Source: JAQGMJ01 sp036271855
Lineage (GTDB): Bacteria; Pseudomonadota; Gammaproteobacteria; Burkholderiales; JAEUOS01
Direction of reading: 5' to 3'
DNA: 38,678 bases
Assembly: GCA_036271855.1 (NCBI GenBank)
Contig: DATAZV010000189.1
Location: 1-38,678 of the forward strand
Positions within the stretch are counted from its first letter, which is position 1, and each line of letters starts with the position of its first letter. Below the pieces are notes generated by a model that was not told the DNA's origin, did not search any database, and worked only from the letters and a program-made list of their open reading frames with translations. This document shows, piece by piece, positions 1 to 7,626 of this stretch. The position numbers and the translations under genes were made by a program.

Positions 1-1013
1 TTCTGGTACTGCTTGACCAGCGCGTTCTTCGGCGTGGTCAGGATTTCGATCAGCGCGGCTTCGTCCAGCTCATTCAGGGTCGCCACCACCGGCAGGCGCC
101 CCACCAGTTCGGGGATCAGCCCGAACTTGATCAGGTCTTCCGGCTCGACGTCGCGCAGGGTGTCGGACAGGGTACGGTCGGTGAGCAGCTTCACCTCGGC
201 GCCAAAGCCGATGCCGCCCTTTTCCGAACGGTTGCGAATCAGTTTTTCCAGCCCGTCGAACGCGCCGCCGCAAATGAACAGGATGTTGGTGGTATCCACC
301 TGCACAAAGTCCTGGTTCGGATGTTTACGGCCGCCTTGCGGGGGAACTGAAGCAATCGTGCCTTCGATCAACTTCAATAGCGCTTGCTGCACGCCTTCGC
401 CGGAAACGTCGCGGGTGATCGAGGGGTTGTCGCTCTTGCGCGAAATCTTGTCGATTTCGTCAATATAAACAATGCCCTTTTGCGCCTTTTCGATCTCGTA
501 ATTGCAGTTTTGCAGCAACTTCTGGATGATGTTTTCCACGTCCTCGCCGACATAGCCGGCTTCGGTCAGGGTGGTGGCATCGGCAATCACAAAAGGCACA
601 TTGAGCAGGCGCGCCAAGGTCTGCGCCAACAGGGTCTTGCCGGAGCCGGTCGGGCCCACCAGCAGGATGTTGCTCTTGGCGAGTTCCACTTCCTCGCCGC
701 CCTTTCCCATATGTTTCAGGCGCTTATAGTGGTTGTACACCGCCACCGACAGGATGCGCTTGGCCGTGGTCTGGCCGATCACATAGGAATCAAGGATGTT
801 GCAGATTTCCGCGGGCGTCGGCAGGTCCGACTTGACGGCACGGCCGGGCTCGGCGCTGGCGGTCTCGTCGCGGATGATGTCGTTGCACAACTCGATGCAT
901 TCGTCGCAGATGAAGACAGAAGGCCCGGCGATCAGTTTCCTGACCTCATGCTGGCTTTTGCCGCAAAAGGAGCAATACAAAAGTTTCTCGCCGCTGCCTT
1001 TTTTATCCGTCAT
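1..1013 (-). CDS. clpX: ATP-dependent Clp protease ATP-binding subunit ClpX (3' end cut off)
   Basis: AAA+ unfoldase that recognises substrates and threads them into ClpP. About 337 codons are present; the C-terminus lies beyond the left edge. Visible parts in order: an N-terminal zinc-binding domain with Cys14, Cys17, Cys36 and Cys39; Walker A GPTGSGKT at 120-127; a pore loop GYVGEDVE; a Walker B segment (VYIDEIDKI); and the IGF loop that docks on ClpP. The start ATG at 1013 gives the usual ClpX beginning (MTDKK). It lies 98 bp downstream of clpP on the same strand, the normal order tig-clpP-clpX, so cotranscription is likely. No internal stop or frameshift is seen. Confidence 0.97.
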   Translation of the reverse strand, partial: MTDKKGSGEKLLYCSFCGKSQHEVRKLIAGPSVFICDECIELCNDIIRDETASAEPGRAVKSDLPTPAEICNILDSYVIGQTTAKRILSVAVYNHYKRLKHMGKGGEEVELAKSNILLVGPTGSGKTLLAQTLARLLNVPFVIADATTLTEAGYVGEDVENIIQKLLQNCNYEIEKAQKGIVYIDEIDKISRKSDNPSITRDVSGEGVQQALLKLIEGTIASVPPQGGRKHPNQDFVQVDTTNILFICGGAFDGLEKLIRNRSEKGGIGFGAEVKLLTDRTLSDTLRDVEPEDLIKFGLIPELVGRLPVVATLNELDEAALIEILTTPKNALVKQYQ

Positions 1014-1111
1014 CTCGATGCAATGATTAACTGTGCCGATTCAGCCATAGCTTAGGCCATGTGGGCGGCCAAAAGCAAGCCTAACAGGGGGTGAAAGGGG
1101 GTCTGCTTCCC

Positions 1112-1777
1112 TTATTCACCGCGTTTTGACAACACCTTGTCGATCAGGCCGTAGTCCTGCGCTTCCGGCGCCGACAGGAAGTTGTCGCGATCGGTGTCCT
1201 TCTCGATGCGCTCGACCGGCTGCCCGGTGTGAAGGGCCATCAGCTCGTTGAGCTTCTTTTTCATCCCCAGCACTTCCTTGGCATGGATCGCGATGTCCGA
1301 AGCCTGGCCCTGGAAACCGGCCGATGGCTGGTGGATCATCACGCGCGAATTCGGCAGGCAGAAACGCTTGCCCTTCTGGCCCGCCGTCAGCAGGAAAGCG
1401 CCCATGCTGGCCGCCTGGCCCGTGCACAGGGTCGAGACTTCCGGCTTGATGAACTGCATGGTGTCGTAGATCGCCATGCCGGCGGTGACTGAGCCGCCGG
1501 GGGAATTGATGTAGACCGAAATGTCCTTTTCCGGATTTTCCGATTCCAGGAACAGAAGCTGGGCGACGATCAGGTTGGCACCCATGTCTTCGACCGGGCC
1601 GATCAGGAAAATCACGCGCTCCTTGAGCAGGCGCGAATAGATATCGTAAGCCCGCTCGCCGCGGCCGGACTGCTCGATCACCATCGGGATCAGGCCGAGC
1701 GACTGCGTATCGAGCGCGCCGCGCCCGGTGTCATGGAGGAATTCGCGGTAACGCTGGTACTCAATGTGCGACGACAT
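1112..1777 (-). CDS. clpP: ATP-dependent Clp protease proteolytic subunit ClpP
   Basis: Serine peptidase subunit that forms the double heptameric ring capped by ClpX or ClpA in the cytoplasm. The 221-aa protein carries the full catalytic triad Ser124 (GQAASMGAF), His149 (MIHQP) and Asp198, with the spacing of the E. coli enzyme (25 and 49 residues). About 30 residues precede the mature-type start at PMVIEQ, so it probably carries a self-cleaved propeptide somewhat longer than that of E. coli. It lies between tig (29 bp upstream) and clpX (98 bp downstream) on the same strand, an operon arrangement common in proteobacteria. Confidence 0.97.
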   Translation of the reverse strand: MSSHIEYQRYREFLHDTGRGALDTQSLGLIPMVIEQSGRGERAYDIYSRLLKERVIFLIGPVEDMGANLIVAQLLFLESENPEKDISVYINSPGGSVTAGMAIYDTMQFIKPEVSTLCTGQAASMGAFLLTAGQKGKRFCLPNSRVMIHQPSAGFQGQASDIAIHAKEVLGMKKKLNELMALHTGQPVERIEKDTDRDNFLSAPEAQDYGLIDKVLSKRGE

Positions 1778-1806
1778 GCTTTGGAGCCCCTAGATTCTTT
1801 GCCGGA

Positions 1807-3120
1807 TTAGCTGTTGCGTCCCATCAACTCGTCGAAAGGAACGTCCTTGTCGGTCACCTTGGCCTTCGAAAGCACGAACTGCACGACGTTGTCTTCCAGA
1901 GCGAGGGCTTCGACTTCACCCAGGCGCTGCTTGTCGCTGTAATACCAGCGCACCACCTCGGTCGGGTCCTCGTAGCTCTGGGCGAACTCGTCGACAATCG
2001 CGCGCACTTGTTCGGCCTTGGCTTCCAGGTGGTTAGATTTGACCATCTCGCTCAAAATCAAGCCCAGGGCGACACGCCGTTTGGCCTGCTCGGTGAACAG
2101 GTCCGGCGGCAGCGGCATGTCCTGCTTGATGCCGCGCTGGGCCAAATCGGCCTTGGCCTGCTCGGTCAGGCGCTCGATGTCCATTTCGATCAGCGCTTTG
2201 GGCACTTCCACCTGGGTGCTGGTGTACATCACTTCCATCACCGCGGTCTTGATGCGGCTTTGCAGGCGTTTTTTCACCTCGCGCTCGAGGTTGCCCTTGA
2301 CGTCTTCGCGCATCTTGGCGATGTCGCCGTCCATGATGCCCAGCGAAACGGCGAAATCGGCGTCCAGCGCGGGCAGCTTGCCCTCTTCCACCTTTTTCAC
2401 CGTGATGGTGAACTGGGCGGTCTTGCCGGCCACTTCCTTGCCCTGGTAGTCGTCGGGGAATTTCAGGTCGAAAGTCTTTTCCGCGCCTGGGGCCAAGCCG
2501 GTGGCCGCGGTGTCGAACTCCGGCAGCATCTGGCCGCCGCCGAGCACGAAGTTGAAATCGCTGGCCGAGCCGCCCTGGAACGCCACGCCGTCGATCTTGC
2601 CGACGAAGTCGATGGTCACGCGGTCATCCTTCTGGCTGGCGCGCGTCACGTCGGCGTACTCGATGCGCTGCTTGCGCAGGATTTCCAGGGTCTTGTCGAT
2701 TTCCGCGTCATTCACCGCGGCCACCGGCTTTTCGATCGCCAGCGTCGACAGATCGCCCAGCTTGACCTCCGGATAGATCTCGAAAGTGGCGATGAACTCG
2801 AACTTGTTGTCGTTGGCCGCGCCCTCGGCGGCCTTGGCCGGCTCGATGCGCGGGTAGCCCGCCACATTGAGCTTCTGCTCGGTGACGGCGTCGGAAAAGG
2901 CCTTCTGGATGGTGTCGGAAAGCACCTCGGACTGCACTTGCGGCCCGTAGGTGGAGGCCACCATTTTCAGCGGCACCTTGCCGGGGCGAAAGCCCGGCAC
3001 GCGCACCGTGCGCGAAAGGCGCTGCAGGCGGGTGGTGACTTCCCTCTCGATCAGGTCGGCCGGAATGGAAAGGTTGAAGCGACGCTCCAGCCCGTTCAGG
3101 GTTTCAATGGTGACTGCCAT
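1807..3120 (-). CDS. tig: Trigger factor, ribosome-associated chaperone and peptidyl-prolyl isomerase
   Basis: Binds ribosomal protein L23 at the exit tunnel and shelters nascent chains. The 437-aa length is typical. The N-terminal ribosome-binding domain has the signature GFRPGKVP at about residues 43-50. A central FKBP-type PPIase domain lies at about 155-245, followed by the helical C-terminal chaperone arms. The ATG at 3120 gives the conserved N-terminus (MAVTIETLNGLERR). The gene begins about 30 bp after the 3' end of the tRNA-Leu gene on the same strand, so it is likely read through from the tRNA promoter or from a very short leader. clpP and clpX follow. Confidence 0.97.
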   Translation of the reverse strand: MAVTIETLNGLERRFNLSIPADLIEREVTTRLQRLSRTVRVPGFRPGKVPLKMVASTYGPQVQSEVLSDTIQKAFSDAVTEQKLNVAGYPRIEPAKAAEGAANDNKFEFIATFEIYPEVKLGDLSTLAIEKPVAAVNDAEIDKTLEILRKQRIEYADVTRASQKDDRVTIDFVGKIDGVAFQGGSASDFNFVLGGGQMLPEFDTAATGLAPGAEKTFDLKFPDDYQGKEVAGKTAQFTITVKKVEEGKLPALDADFAVSLGIMDGDIAKMREDVKGNLEREVKKRLQSRIKTAVMEVMYTSTQVEVPKALIEMDIERLTEQAKADLAQRGIKQDMPLPPDLFTEQAKRRVALGLILSEMVKSNHLEAKAEQVRAIVDEFAQSYEDPTEVVRWYYSDKQRLGEVEALALEDNVVQFVLSKAKVTDKDVPFDELMGRNS

Positions 3121-3152
3121 GGGGAAATTCTAGTTAGGAGTGAAAAAGAGGA

Positions 3153-3237
3153 TGGTGCGAAAGAAGGGACTCGAACCCTTACGCCTTGCGGCGCTGGAAC
3201 CTAAATCCAGTGCGTCTACCAATTCCGCCACCTTCGC
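3153..3237 (-). tRNA. tRNA-Leu (anticodon UAG, CTA codons)
   Basis: 85-nt type II tRNA including an encoded CCA end. The acceptor stem GCGAAGG pairs with CTTTCGC (one G-U pair). The anticodon stem CTGGA/TCCAG encloses loop TTTAGGT, giving anticodon TAG. A long variable arm (GCGCCGCAAGGCG region) and a T-arm with GGTTCGAGTCC are present. It sits directly upstream of tig on the same strand, a frequent betaproteobacterial arrangement. Confidence 0.96.
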
Positions 3238-3694
3238 CGGGAAACAACTTGTCTGACAGTTAAGCCCACTTCATTCTTTTGCCTAAAGCGTCATCGCGCT
3301 TTTGCCACGCCGCGGCGGAAATGTCGGGGAACCTGGCCGGCCGGGCGCGCAAGCAGTGCAACCAGGGCGAACGGACAGTTCAGGCCGGCCAGAAAAAACG
3401 AGCGCGGCGAAGATGCCGAATTATAACCCTTTGGCGTACCGGACCGCGACCGCCAATGCACGGTCGGGGCGCATCTTTCGACTTCGCGCGGCGATGAGCA
3501 TTCGTGCCTGCGGCGCGGGCACGCGCAGGAATCGGCGGGAAAAGTGATAAAAATCACAAATGCCGTCGTAAATACATCACAAGGCGGCCGAAATTATCAA
3601 TTGTTTATGCATTTCCATGAGGAAAGTAGCGATCTCAGGCGACAATGCCGCCGGCCCGGCAATCACGCCCGCTCCCTGTATTTGCAAAACACGC
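3238..3694. other. 457-bp gene-free stretch upstream of tRNA-Leu and the c-di-GMP gene
   Basis: No convincing coding region. Short frames on both strands have no recognisable protein and no good ribosome binding site. The left part is the upstream region of the tRNA (minus strand); a TATAAT hexamer read on the minus strand at 3425-3420 lacks a good -35 and would give a long leader. The right part (about 3540-3615) is AT-rich and holds the palindrome annotated separately. A possible upstream ATG at 3617 in frame with the MHYT protein would add 26 residues without similarity to the family and was not chosen. Confidence 0.6.
3544..3557. promoter_or_regulatory. CRP/FNR-type palindrome GTGAT-N4-ATCAC
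   Basis: Perfect inverted repeat GTGATAAAAATCAC flanked by A on each side. It can be read as GTGA-N6-TCAC, the core of a CRP-type operator, or as a variant of the FNR layout (TTGAT-N4-ATCAA). It lies about 145 bp upstream of the start of the MHYT-GGDEF-EAL gene in an AT-rich stretch. The regulator and the transcription start are not known. Confidence 0.45.
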
Positions 3695-5791
3695 ATGCTA
3701 CAGCCCACTTATAACCATCTTCTGGTTTTGCTGTCCCTTCTGGTGGCCACCCTGGCGTCGTATACGACCCTGGACCTGACCAGACACATCAACCACCTGG
3801 GCAACAGCCGCCATCGCCAATACTGGCTGCTCGGCGGCGCCTTTTCGATGGGCATCGGCATCTGGTCGATGCATTTCATGGGCATGCTGGCGATGTCGCT
3901 GAGCATCCCCCTGGGCTACGACGCGCTGATCACCGTGGTTTCGCTGCTGATTGCCATGGTGGTCTCCTATTTCGCGCTGTTCCTGGTGACCAGCGGCACC
4001 CTTTCCACGCGCAAGCTGACCGGCGGCGGTGCCCTGATGGGCCTCGGCATCGCCTCGATGCACTACACCGGCATGTTCGCGCTGAAAATGTTCCCGGCGA
4101 TCGAATATGACCCGGCGATCTTCGCCCTGTCGATCCTGATCGCGGTGGTGGCATCCATCGCCGCCCTATGGATCGCCTTCACCCTGCGCGCTGCCAACCT
4201 GAGCCGCCTGTTGCTGCGCCGCGCTGGCGCGGCGCTGCTCATGGGCGTCGCCATCACCGGCATGCACTACACCGGCATGGCCGCGGCGCACTTTCTTCCC
4301 GGCAGCGTATGCATCGCGGCCAACGGCATCGACCTGCACTGGCTGGCCGCCCTGATCCTGCTGGCAACCGTGGCGATCCTCGGGCTGACCCTGGTGCTGT
4401 CGCTGTTCGACGCCCGCCTGGATATCAGCGAAAAGCGCTACACCTCCTCACTCGAAGCCGCCAACGCGCAATTGCTGCGCCAGGCCACGCATGATGCACT
4501 GACCGATCTGCCCAACCGGATCGTCCTCGACGAACGCATCCAGCACGCGATCAACTCCTCGGAGCGCGGCAACCGGCGCTTCGCGGTCTACTTCATGGAC
4601 CTGGACGGCTTCAAGGCGGTCAACGACTCGCTCGGCCACCGCATCGGCGACAGGCTCCTCAAGGAATTGGCGGTGCGCCTGCGCAACAACCTGCGCAAGG
4701 AGGACCTGGTCGCCCGCTTCGGCGGCGACGAGTTCGTGATCCTGGTCGAAGACGTGATTGACGGCGCCAATGCCGCTGCCATCGCCGAAAAACTGTTCGA
4801 CAGCTTCGCCGAGGAATTCGACCTGCTCGAGTCCGGCCTGACAGTGTCGCCCTCCATCGGCATTGCGCTGTATCCGGAAAACGGCGAAACCATCGAGGCC
4901 CTGTTGAAAAATGCCGACGCGGCGATGTACGAGGCCAAGGCGGCGGGACGCAACACCTACCGCTTTTTCGAACCTTCGATGAATCTGGCTGCACGCCGGA
5001 GCATGCAGATACAGCGCGGCCTGCATGTCGGCCTGCGCCTGAACCAGTTTTCCCTCGATTTCCAGCCCAAATTCGATTGCAGTCGCGGCCATCTGCTCGG
5101 GCTGGAAGCGCTGTTGCGCTGGCACCATCCGGAACTGGGCCAGGTCTCGCCGGACGAATTCATTCCGGTGGCCGAGCGCGCCGGTCTGATCGGCCGCCTC
5201 GGACAATGGGTGGTCGAGGAAGCCTGCCGGCAGATTCGCGCCTGGGACGCCGAAGGCGCGGCCCAGGTCAAGGTGGCGATCAACCTGTCGGTCAACCAGT
5301 TAAGTTCGGTCGACCTGGCCGACGACATGGCCGACATCCTCAACCGCTACGGGGTCGCGCCGGCGCGGGTGATGTTCGAAATCACCGAAAGCGTGGCCAT
5401 GCACGACACCGAGGCCAACATCGCCGCCGTCGGCAGGCTGCACTCGATGGGCTTTGATCTGTCGATCGACGACTTCGGCACCGGCTATTCAAGCCTGAGC
5501 TATTTGCAGAAATTTGCCGTCGGCCAGCTCAAGGTCGACCGCTCCTTCGTCAAGGCACTCGACCGCAAGGACGAAAAAAGCCTGGCGATCGTCTCGACCA
5601 TCATCGGCCTGGCCCATTCGCTGAAAATGGAAGTGGTGGCCGAAGGCGTGGAAACCAGGGAACAGCTTGAGCTGCTGATCGAAATGAAGTGCGACCAGGT
5701 GCAGGGCTTCCTGCTGGGCCGGCCGGCGGCCGGCGCCGCCATCCTGGAGCAGTTTCTGGGGCCGGGCCAGGCCGTCGTTTCGCCCGGCTAG
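3695..5791 (+). CDS. MHYT-GGDEF-EAL membrane protein (diguanylate cyclase/phosphodiesterase)
   Basis: Probable inner-membrane sensor that makes and/or breaks c-di-GMP. The start ATG at 3695 gives the usual MHYT-family N-terminus (MLQPTYN...) and a 698-aa protein; no strong Shine-Dalgarno is seen. The first ~240 residues are multi-spanning with three MHYT-type motifs (MHFMGM, MHYTGM twice), thought in this family to bind metal and sense O2, CO or NO. The GGDEF domain has an intact GGDEF at 343-347 and an inhibitory I-site RxxD (RKED) five residues before it. The EAL domain has EALLRW from residue 471 and an intact DDFGTGYSSL, KVDRSFV and VVAEGVET, so both activities look possible. It ends in a CTAG shared with the convergent SDR gene. 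Confidence 0.93.
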   Translation: MLQPTYNHLLVLLSLLVATLASYTTLDLTRHINHLGNSRHRQYWLLGGAFSMGIGIWSMHFMGMLAMSLSIPLGYDALITVVSLLIAMVVSYFALFLVTSGTLSTRKLTGGGALMGLGIASMHYTGMFALKMFPAIEYDPAIFALSILIAVVASIAALWIAFTLRAANLSRLLLRRAGAALLMGVAITGMHYTGMAAAHFLPGSVCIAANGIDLHWLAALILLATVAILGLTLVLSLFDARLDISEKRYTSSLEAANAQLLRQATHDALTDLPNRIVLDERIQHAINSSERGNRRFAVYFMDLDGFKAVNDSLGHRIGDRLLKELAVRLRNNLRKEDLVARFGGDEFVILVEDVIDGANAAAIAEKLFDSFAEEFDLLESGLTVSPSIGIALYPENGETIEALLKNADAAMYEAKAAGRNTYRFFEPSMNLAARRSMQIQRGLHVGLRLNQFSLDFQPKFDCSRGHLLGLEALLRWHHPELGQVSPDEFIPVAERAGLIGRLGQWVVEEACRQIRAWDAEGAAQVKVAINLSVNQLSSVDLADDMADILNRYGVAPARVMFEITESVAMHDTEANIAAVGRLHSMGFDLSIDDFGTGYSSLSYLQKFAVGQLKVDRSFVKALDRKDEKSLAIVSTIIGLAHSLKMEVVAEGVETREQLELLIEMKCDQVQGFLLGRPAAGAAILEQFLGPGQAVVSPG

Positions 5792-6639
5792 CCGCCGGTG
5801 GCGAAGCCCGGATAAAGCGTCATGCCGCCGTCGATAAACAACGTGGTGCCCACCACATAATCCGATTGGTCGGAGGCCAGCCAGACGGCGGCGCGGGCGA
5901 TGTCTTCCGGCTCGCCGATGCGCCCGTAGGGCACCAGGCGCATCAGCGCCTGATAGGCTGCCGGGGTTTCCCACGCGGCGGTATTGATCGGCGTGCGGAT
6001 TGCGCCCGGTGCCAGGGCGTTGACGCGGATGTGTTGCGGCGCCAGTTCCTGCGCCATGCTTTCCATCAGCAGCTTGATGCCGCCCTTGGAGGCCGCGTAA
6101 TTGGCATGGCCGGCCCAGGGAATCTCCTGATGCACCGAGCTCATGCAGATGATCTTGCCCGCCGCGCAGGACACCTCCGGCACCACGCCGCGGCGGATGA
6201 ACTCGCGCACCGCTTCGCGCGCGCACAGGAATTGCCCGGTGAGATTGATGCCGATCACCGTGTTCCACTGTGTCAGGGTCATTTCGTGGAACGCGGCGTC
6301 GCGCTGCAGGCCGGCGTTATTGACCAGGATGTCGATGGTGCCGAACTCGCGCAGCATCGCCCGGAACATGGCGCCGACCTGTTCTTCGCTGGAGACGTCG
6401 GCCTTGTAGGCAGCCGCCTTGACGCCGGCGCGCTGGATTTCCCCCACCACCGCCTTGGCCGCGCCGTCATCGACCAGGTAGTTGACCATCACGTCGGCCC
6501 CGGCCTGACCCAGCGCGATGGCGATGCGCTGGCCGATGCCCGAGTTGGCACCGGTTACCAGCGCCTTTTGTCCCTTCAGCAGCTTTTGCGGCGGCAGCGG
6601 CGGCGCCGTGGTCTCGGGAGGAAAATCGCTGGCGGCCAT
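5788..6639 (-). CDS. SDR-family oxidoreductase, glucose 1-dehydrogenase-like
   Basis: NAD(P)-dependent classical short-chain dehydrogenase of 283 aa. Visible are the nucleotide-binding TGANSGIG (29-36), NNAG (107-110) and the catalytic Ser168, Tyr181 and Lys185. The C-terminus (GRIGEPEDIARAAVWLAS, then TTLFIDGGMTLYP) closely resembles Bacillus-type glucose 1-dehydrogenases, but substrate range in this group is broad and the true substrate is unknown. The start at 6639 follows a GGAG box; a longer frame upstream overlaps the divergent gene and was rejected. It overlaps the convergent c-di-GMP gene by 4 bp and is divergent from the MBL-fold gene. Confidence 0.9.
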   Translation of the reverse strand: MAASDFPPETTAPPLPPQKLLKGQKALVTGANSGIGQRIAIALGQAGADVMVNYLVDDGAAKAVVGEIQRAGVKAAAYKADVSSEEQVGAMFRAMLREFGTIDILVNNAGLQRDAAFHEMTLTQWNTVIGINLTGQFLCAREAVREFIRRGVVPEVSCAAGKIICMSSVHQEIPWAGHANYAASKGGIKLLMESMAQELAPQHIRVNALAPGAIRTPINTAAWETPAAYQALMRLVPYGRIGEPEDIARAAVWLASDQSDYVVGTTLFIDGGMTLYPGFATGG

Positions 6640-6702
6640 GCATGCTCCTGCTGGGTGGTTGTCGCGGCGCAACTGCCTGCCTTGCGCACACCATGCGACC
6701 CG

Positions 6703-6714
6703 CACGCCGGCGTG
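6703..6714. promoter_or_regulatory. 12-bp perfect palindrome in the divergent SDR/MBL spacer
   Basis: CACGCCGGCGTG is a perfect palindrome within the 187-bp intergenic region between the SDR gene (minus) and the MBL-fold gene (plus). Position suggests a shared operator. The region is GC-rich, so chance occurrence cannot be excluded, and no clear -35/-10 pair was found next to it. Confidence 0.25.
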
Positions 6715-6826
6715 AAAGTTCAATCTCGCGCAAGCTGCTGGCATGGATAAGCGCCTGCGCATCGCCCGCTTGGGTAAGATCACGCCCGACGCCGACAAGG
6801 GCGGATTCAAATCGAGGATTCTCATC

Positions 6827-7612
6827 ATGTACAAGATCGATGTGCTGATCCAGGGCTTTCCCGGCAAGTCCGTGTGCCATGGCGGGCTGGGCTGGAGCAC
6901 GGTGGCCGTGCTGCGCGGCGAAGGCCGCACCATCCTGATGGACACCGGCTCCTTCGGCATGCGCCGCCACCTCGGCGAACAGCTGAAAAAGCACGGCGTG
7001 ACGCCGGGCGATGTCACCGACGTGGTGCTGTCCCATGCGCACTACGACCATTCGGTGAACTTCACCCTGTTCCCCCAGGCCCGCGTCTACATCGGTGCGA
7101 TCGAGCTGGACTGGGCGCAAAAGCAGCCGCCCGGCTTCAACCCCCTGCCCGAACTCTACGTGCGCGAACTGGTCAATTACCCGAAGCTGACCCTGCTCGA
7201 AGACGGCCAGCACGACTTCCTGCCCGGCATGAGCGCGCACATCACCCCGGGCCATACCCCCGGCAGCATGGTCTATTCCCTGAAAAACGGCGCCACCAAC
7301 GTGGTATTCACCGGCGACGCGGCAAAAAACCGCTCGGAGCTGCTGTCGATGGCCGCCGACATGACTTACGACGCTTCGGTCAGCCTGAAGTCGTTTGAGA
7401 CCATCTGGGGCCTGTGGCGCGAGGTGCCGGGTTCGCTATTGATCCCCGGCCACGACTTGTCGATGCTGATCGGCAAGGATGGCCGGCCGGAGTACGTCGG
7501 CAAGCGCGCCGCTGCCATCCTGGGCTGGTTCGGCGAATCGATCGAGGAGACCACCGAGATCAACTTGTGCTGCGACCCACCGCAGCGTGTTTTCTCGTCC
7601 CTGACCGCCTGA
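6827..7612 (+). CDS. Metallo-beta-lactamase-fold hydrolase
   Basis: 261-aa MBL-fold protein of the lactonase/glyoxalase II-like class. Metal-binding residues are visible: HAHYDH at 70-75, His143 (TPGHTPGS), Asp164 (FTGDAAKN) and His209 (IPGHD), so a dinuclear zinc or iron site is likely. There is no signal peptide, pointing to a cytoplasmic enzyme. The start ATG at 6827 has an AGGA box upstream; an in-frame upstream start was rejected for lack of family similarity. The next gene, an aconitase, begins 14 bp after its stop, so the two are probably one transcript. The substrate is not known; a lactone or thioester made in the same pathway is an inference. Confidence 0.88.
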   Translation: MYKIDVLIQGFPGKSVCHGGLGWSTVAVLRGEGRTILMDTGSFGMRRHLGEQLKKHGVTPGDVTDVVLSHAHYDHSVNFTLFPQARVYIGAIELDWAQKQPPGFNPLPELYVRELVNYPKLTLLEDGQHDFLPGMSAHITPGHTPGSMVYSLKNGATNVVFTGDAAKNRSELLSMAADMTYDASVSLKSFETIWGLWREVPGSLLIPGHDLSMLIGKDGRPEYVGKRAAAILGWFGESIEETTEINLCCDPPQRVFSSLTA

Positions 7613-7626
7613 AAGCGTCGCACCGC

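Noticed and set aside
2008..3204. 398-codon plus-strand frame opposite trigger factor
   Set aside because: No recognisable domain; covers tig and the tRNA on the other strand.
3291..3557. Short frames of 60-90 codons on both strands between tRNA-Leu and the MHYT gene
   Set aside because: Overlapping in several frames, no ribosome binding site, no recognisable sequence.
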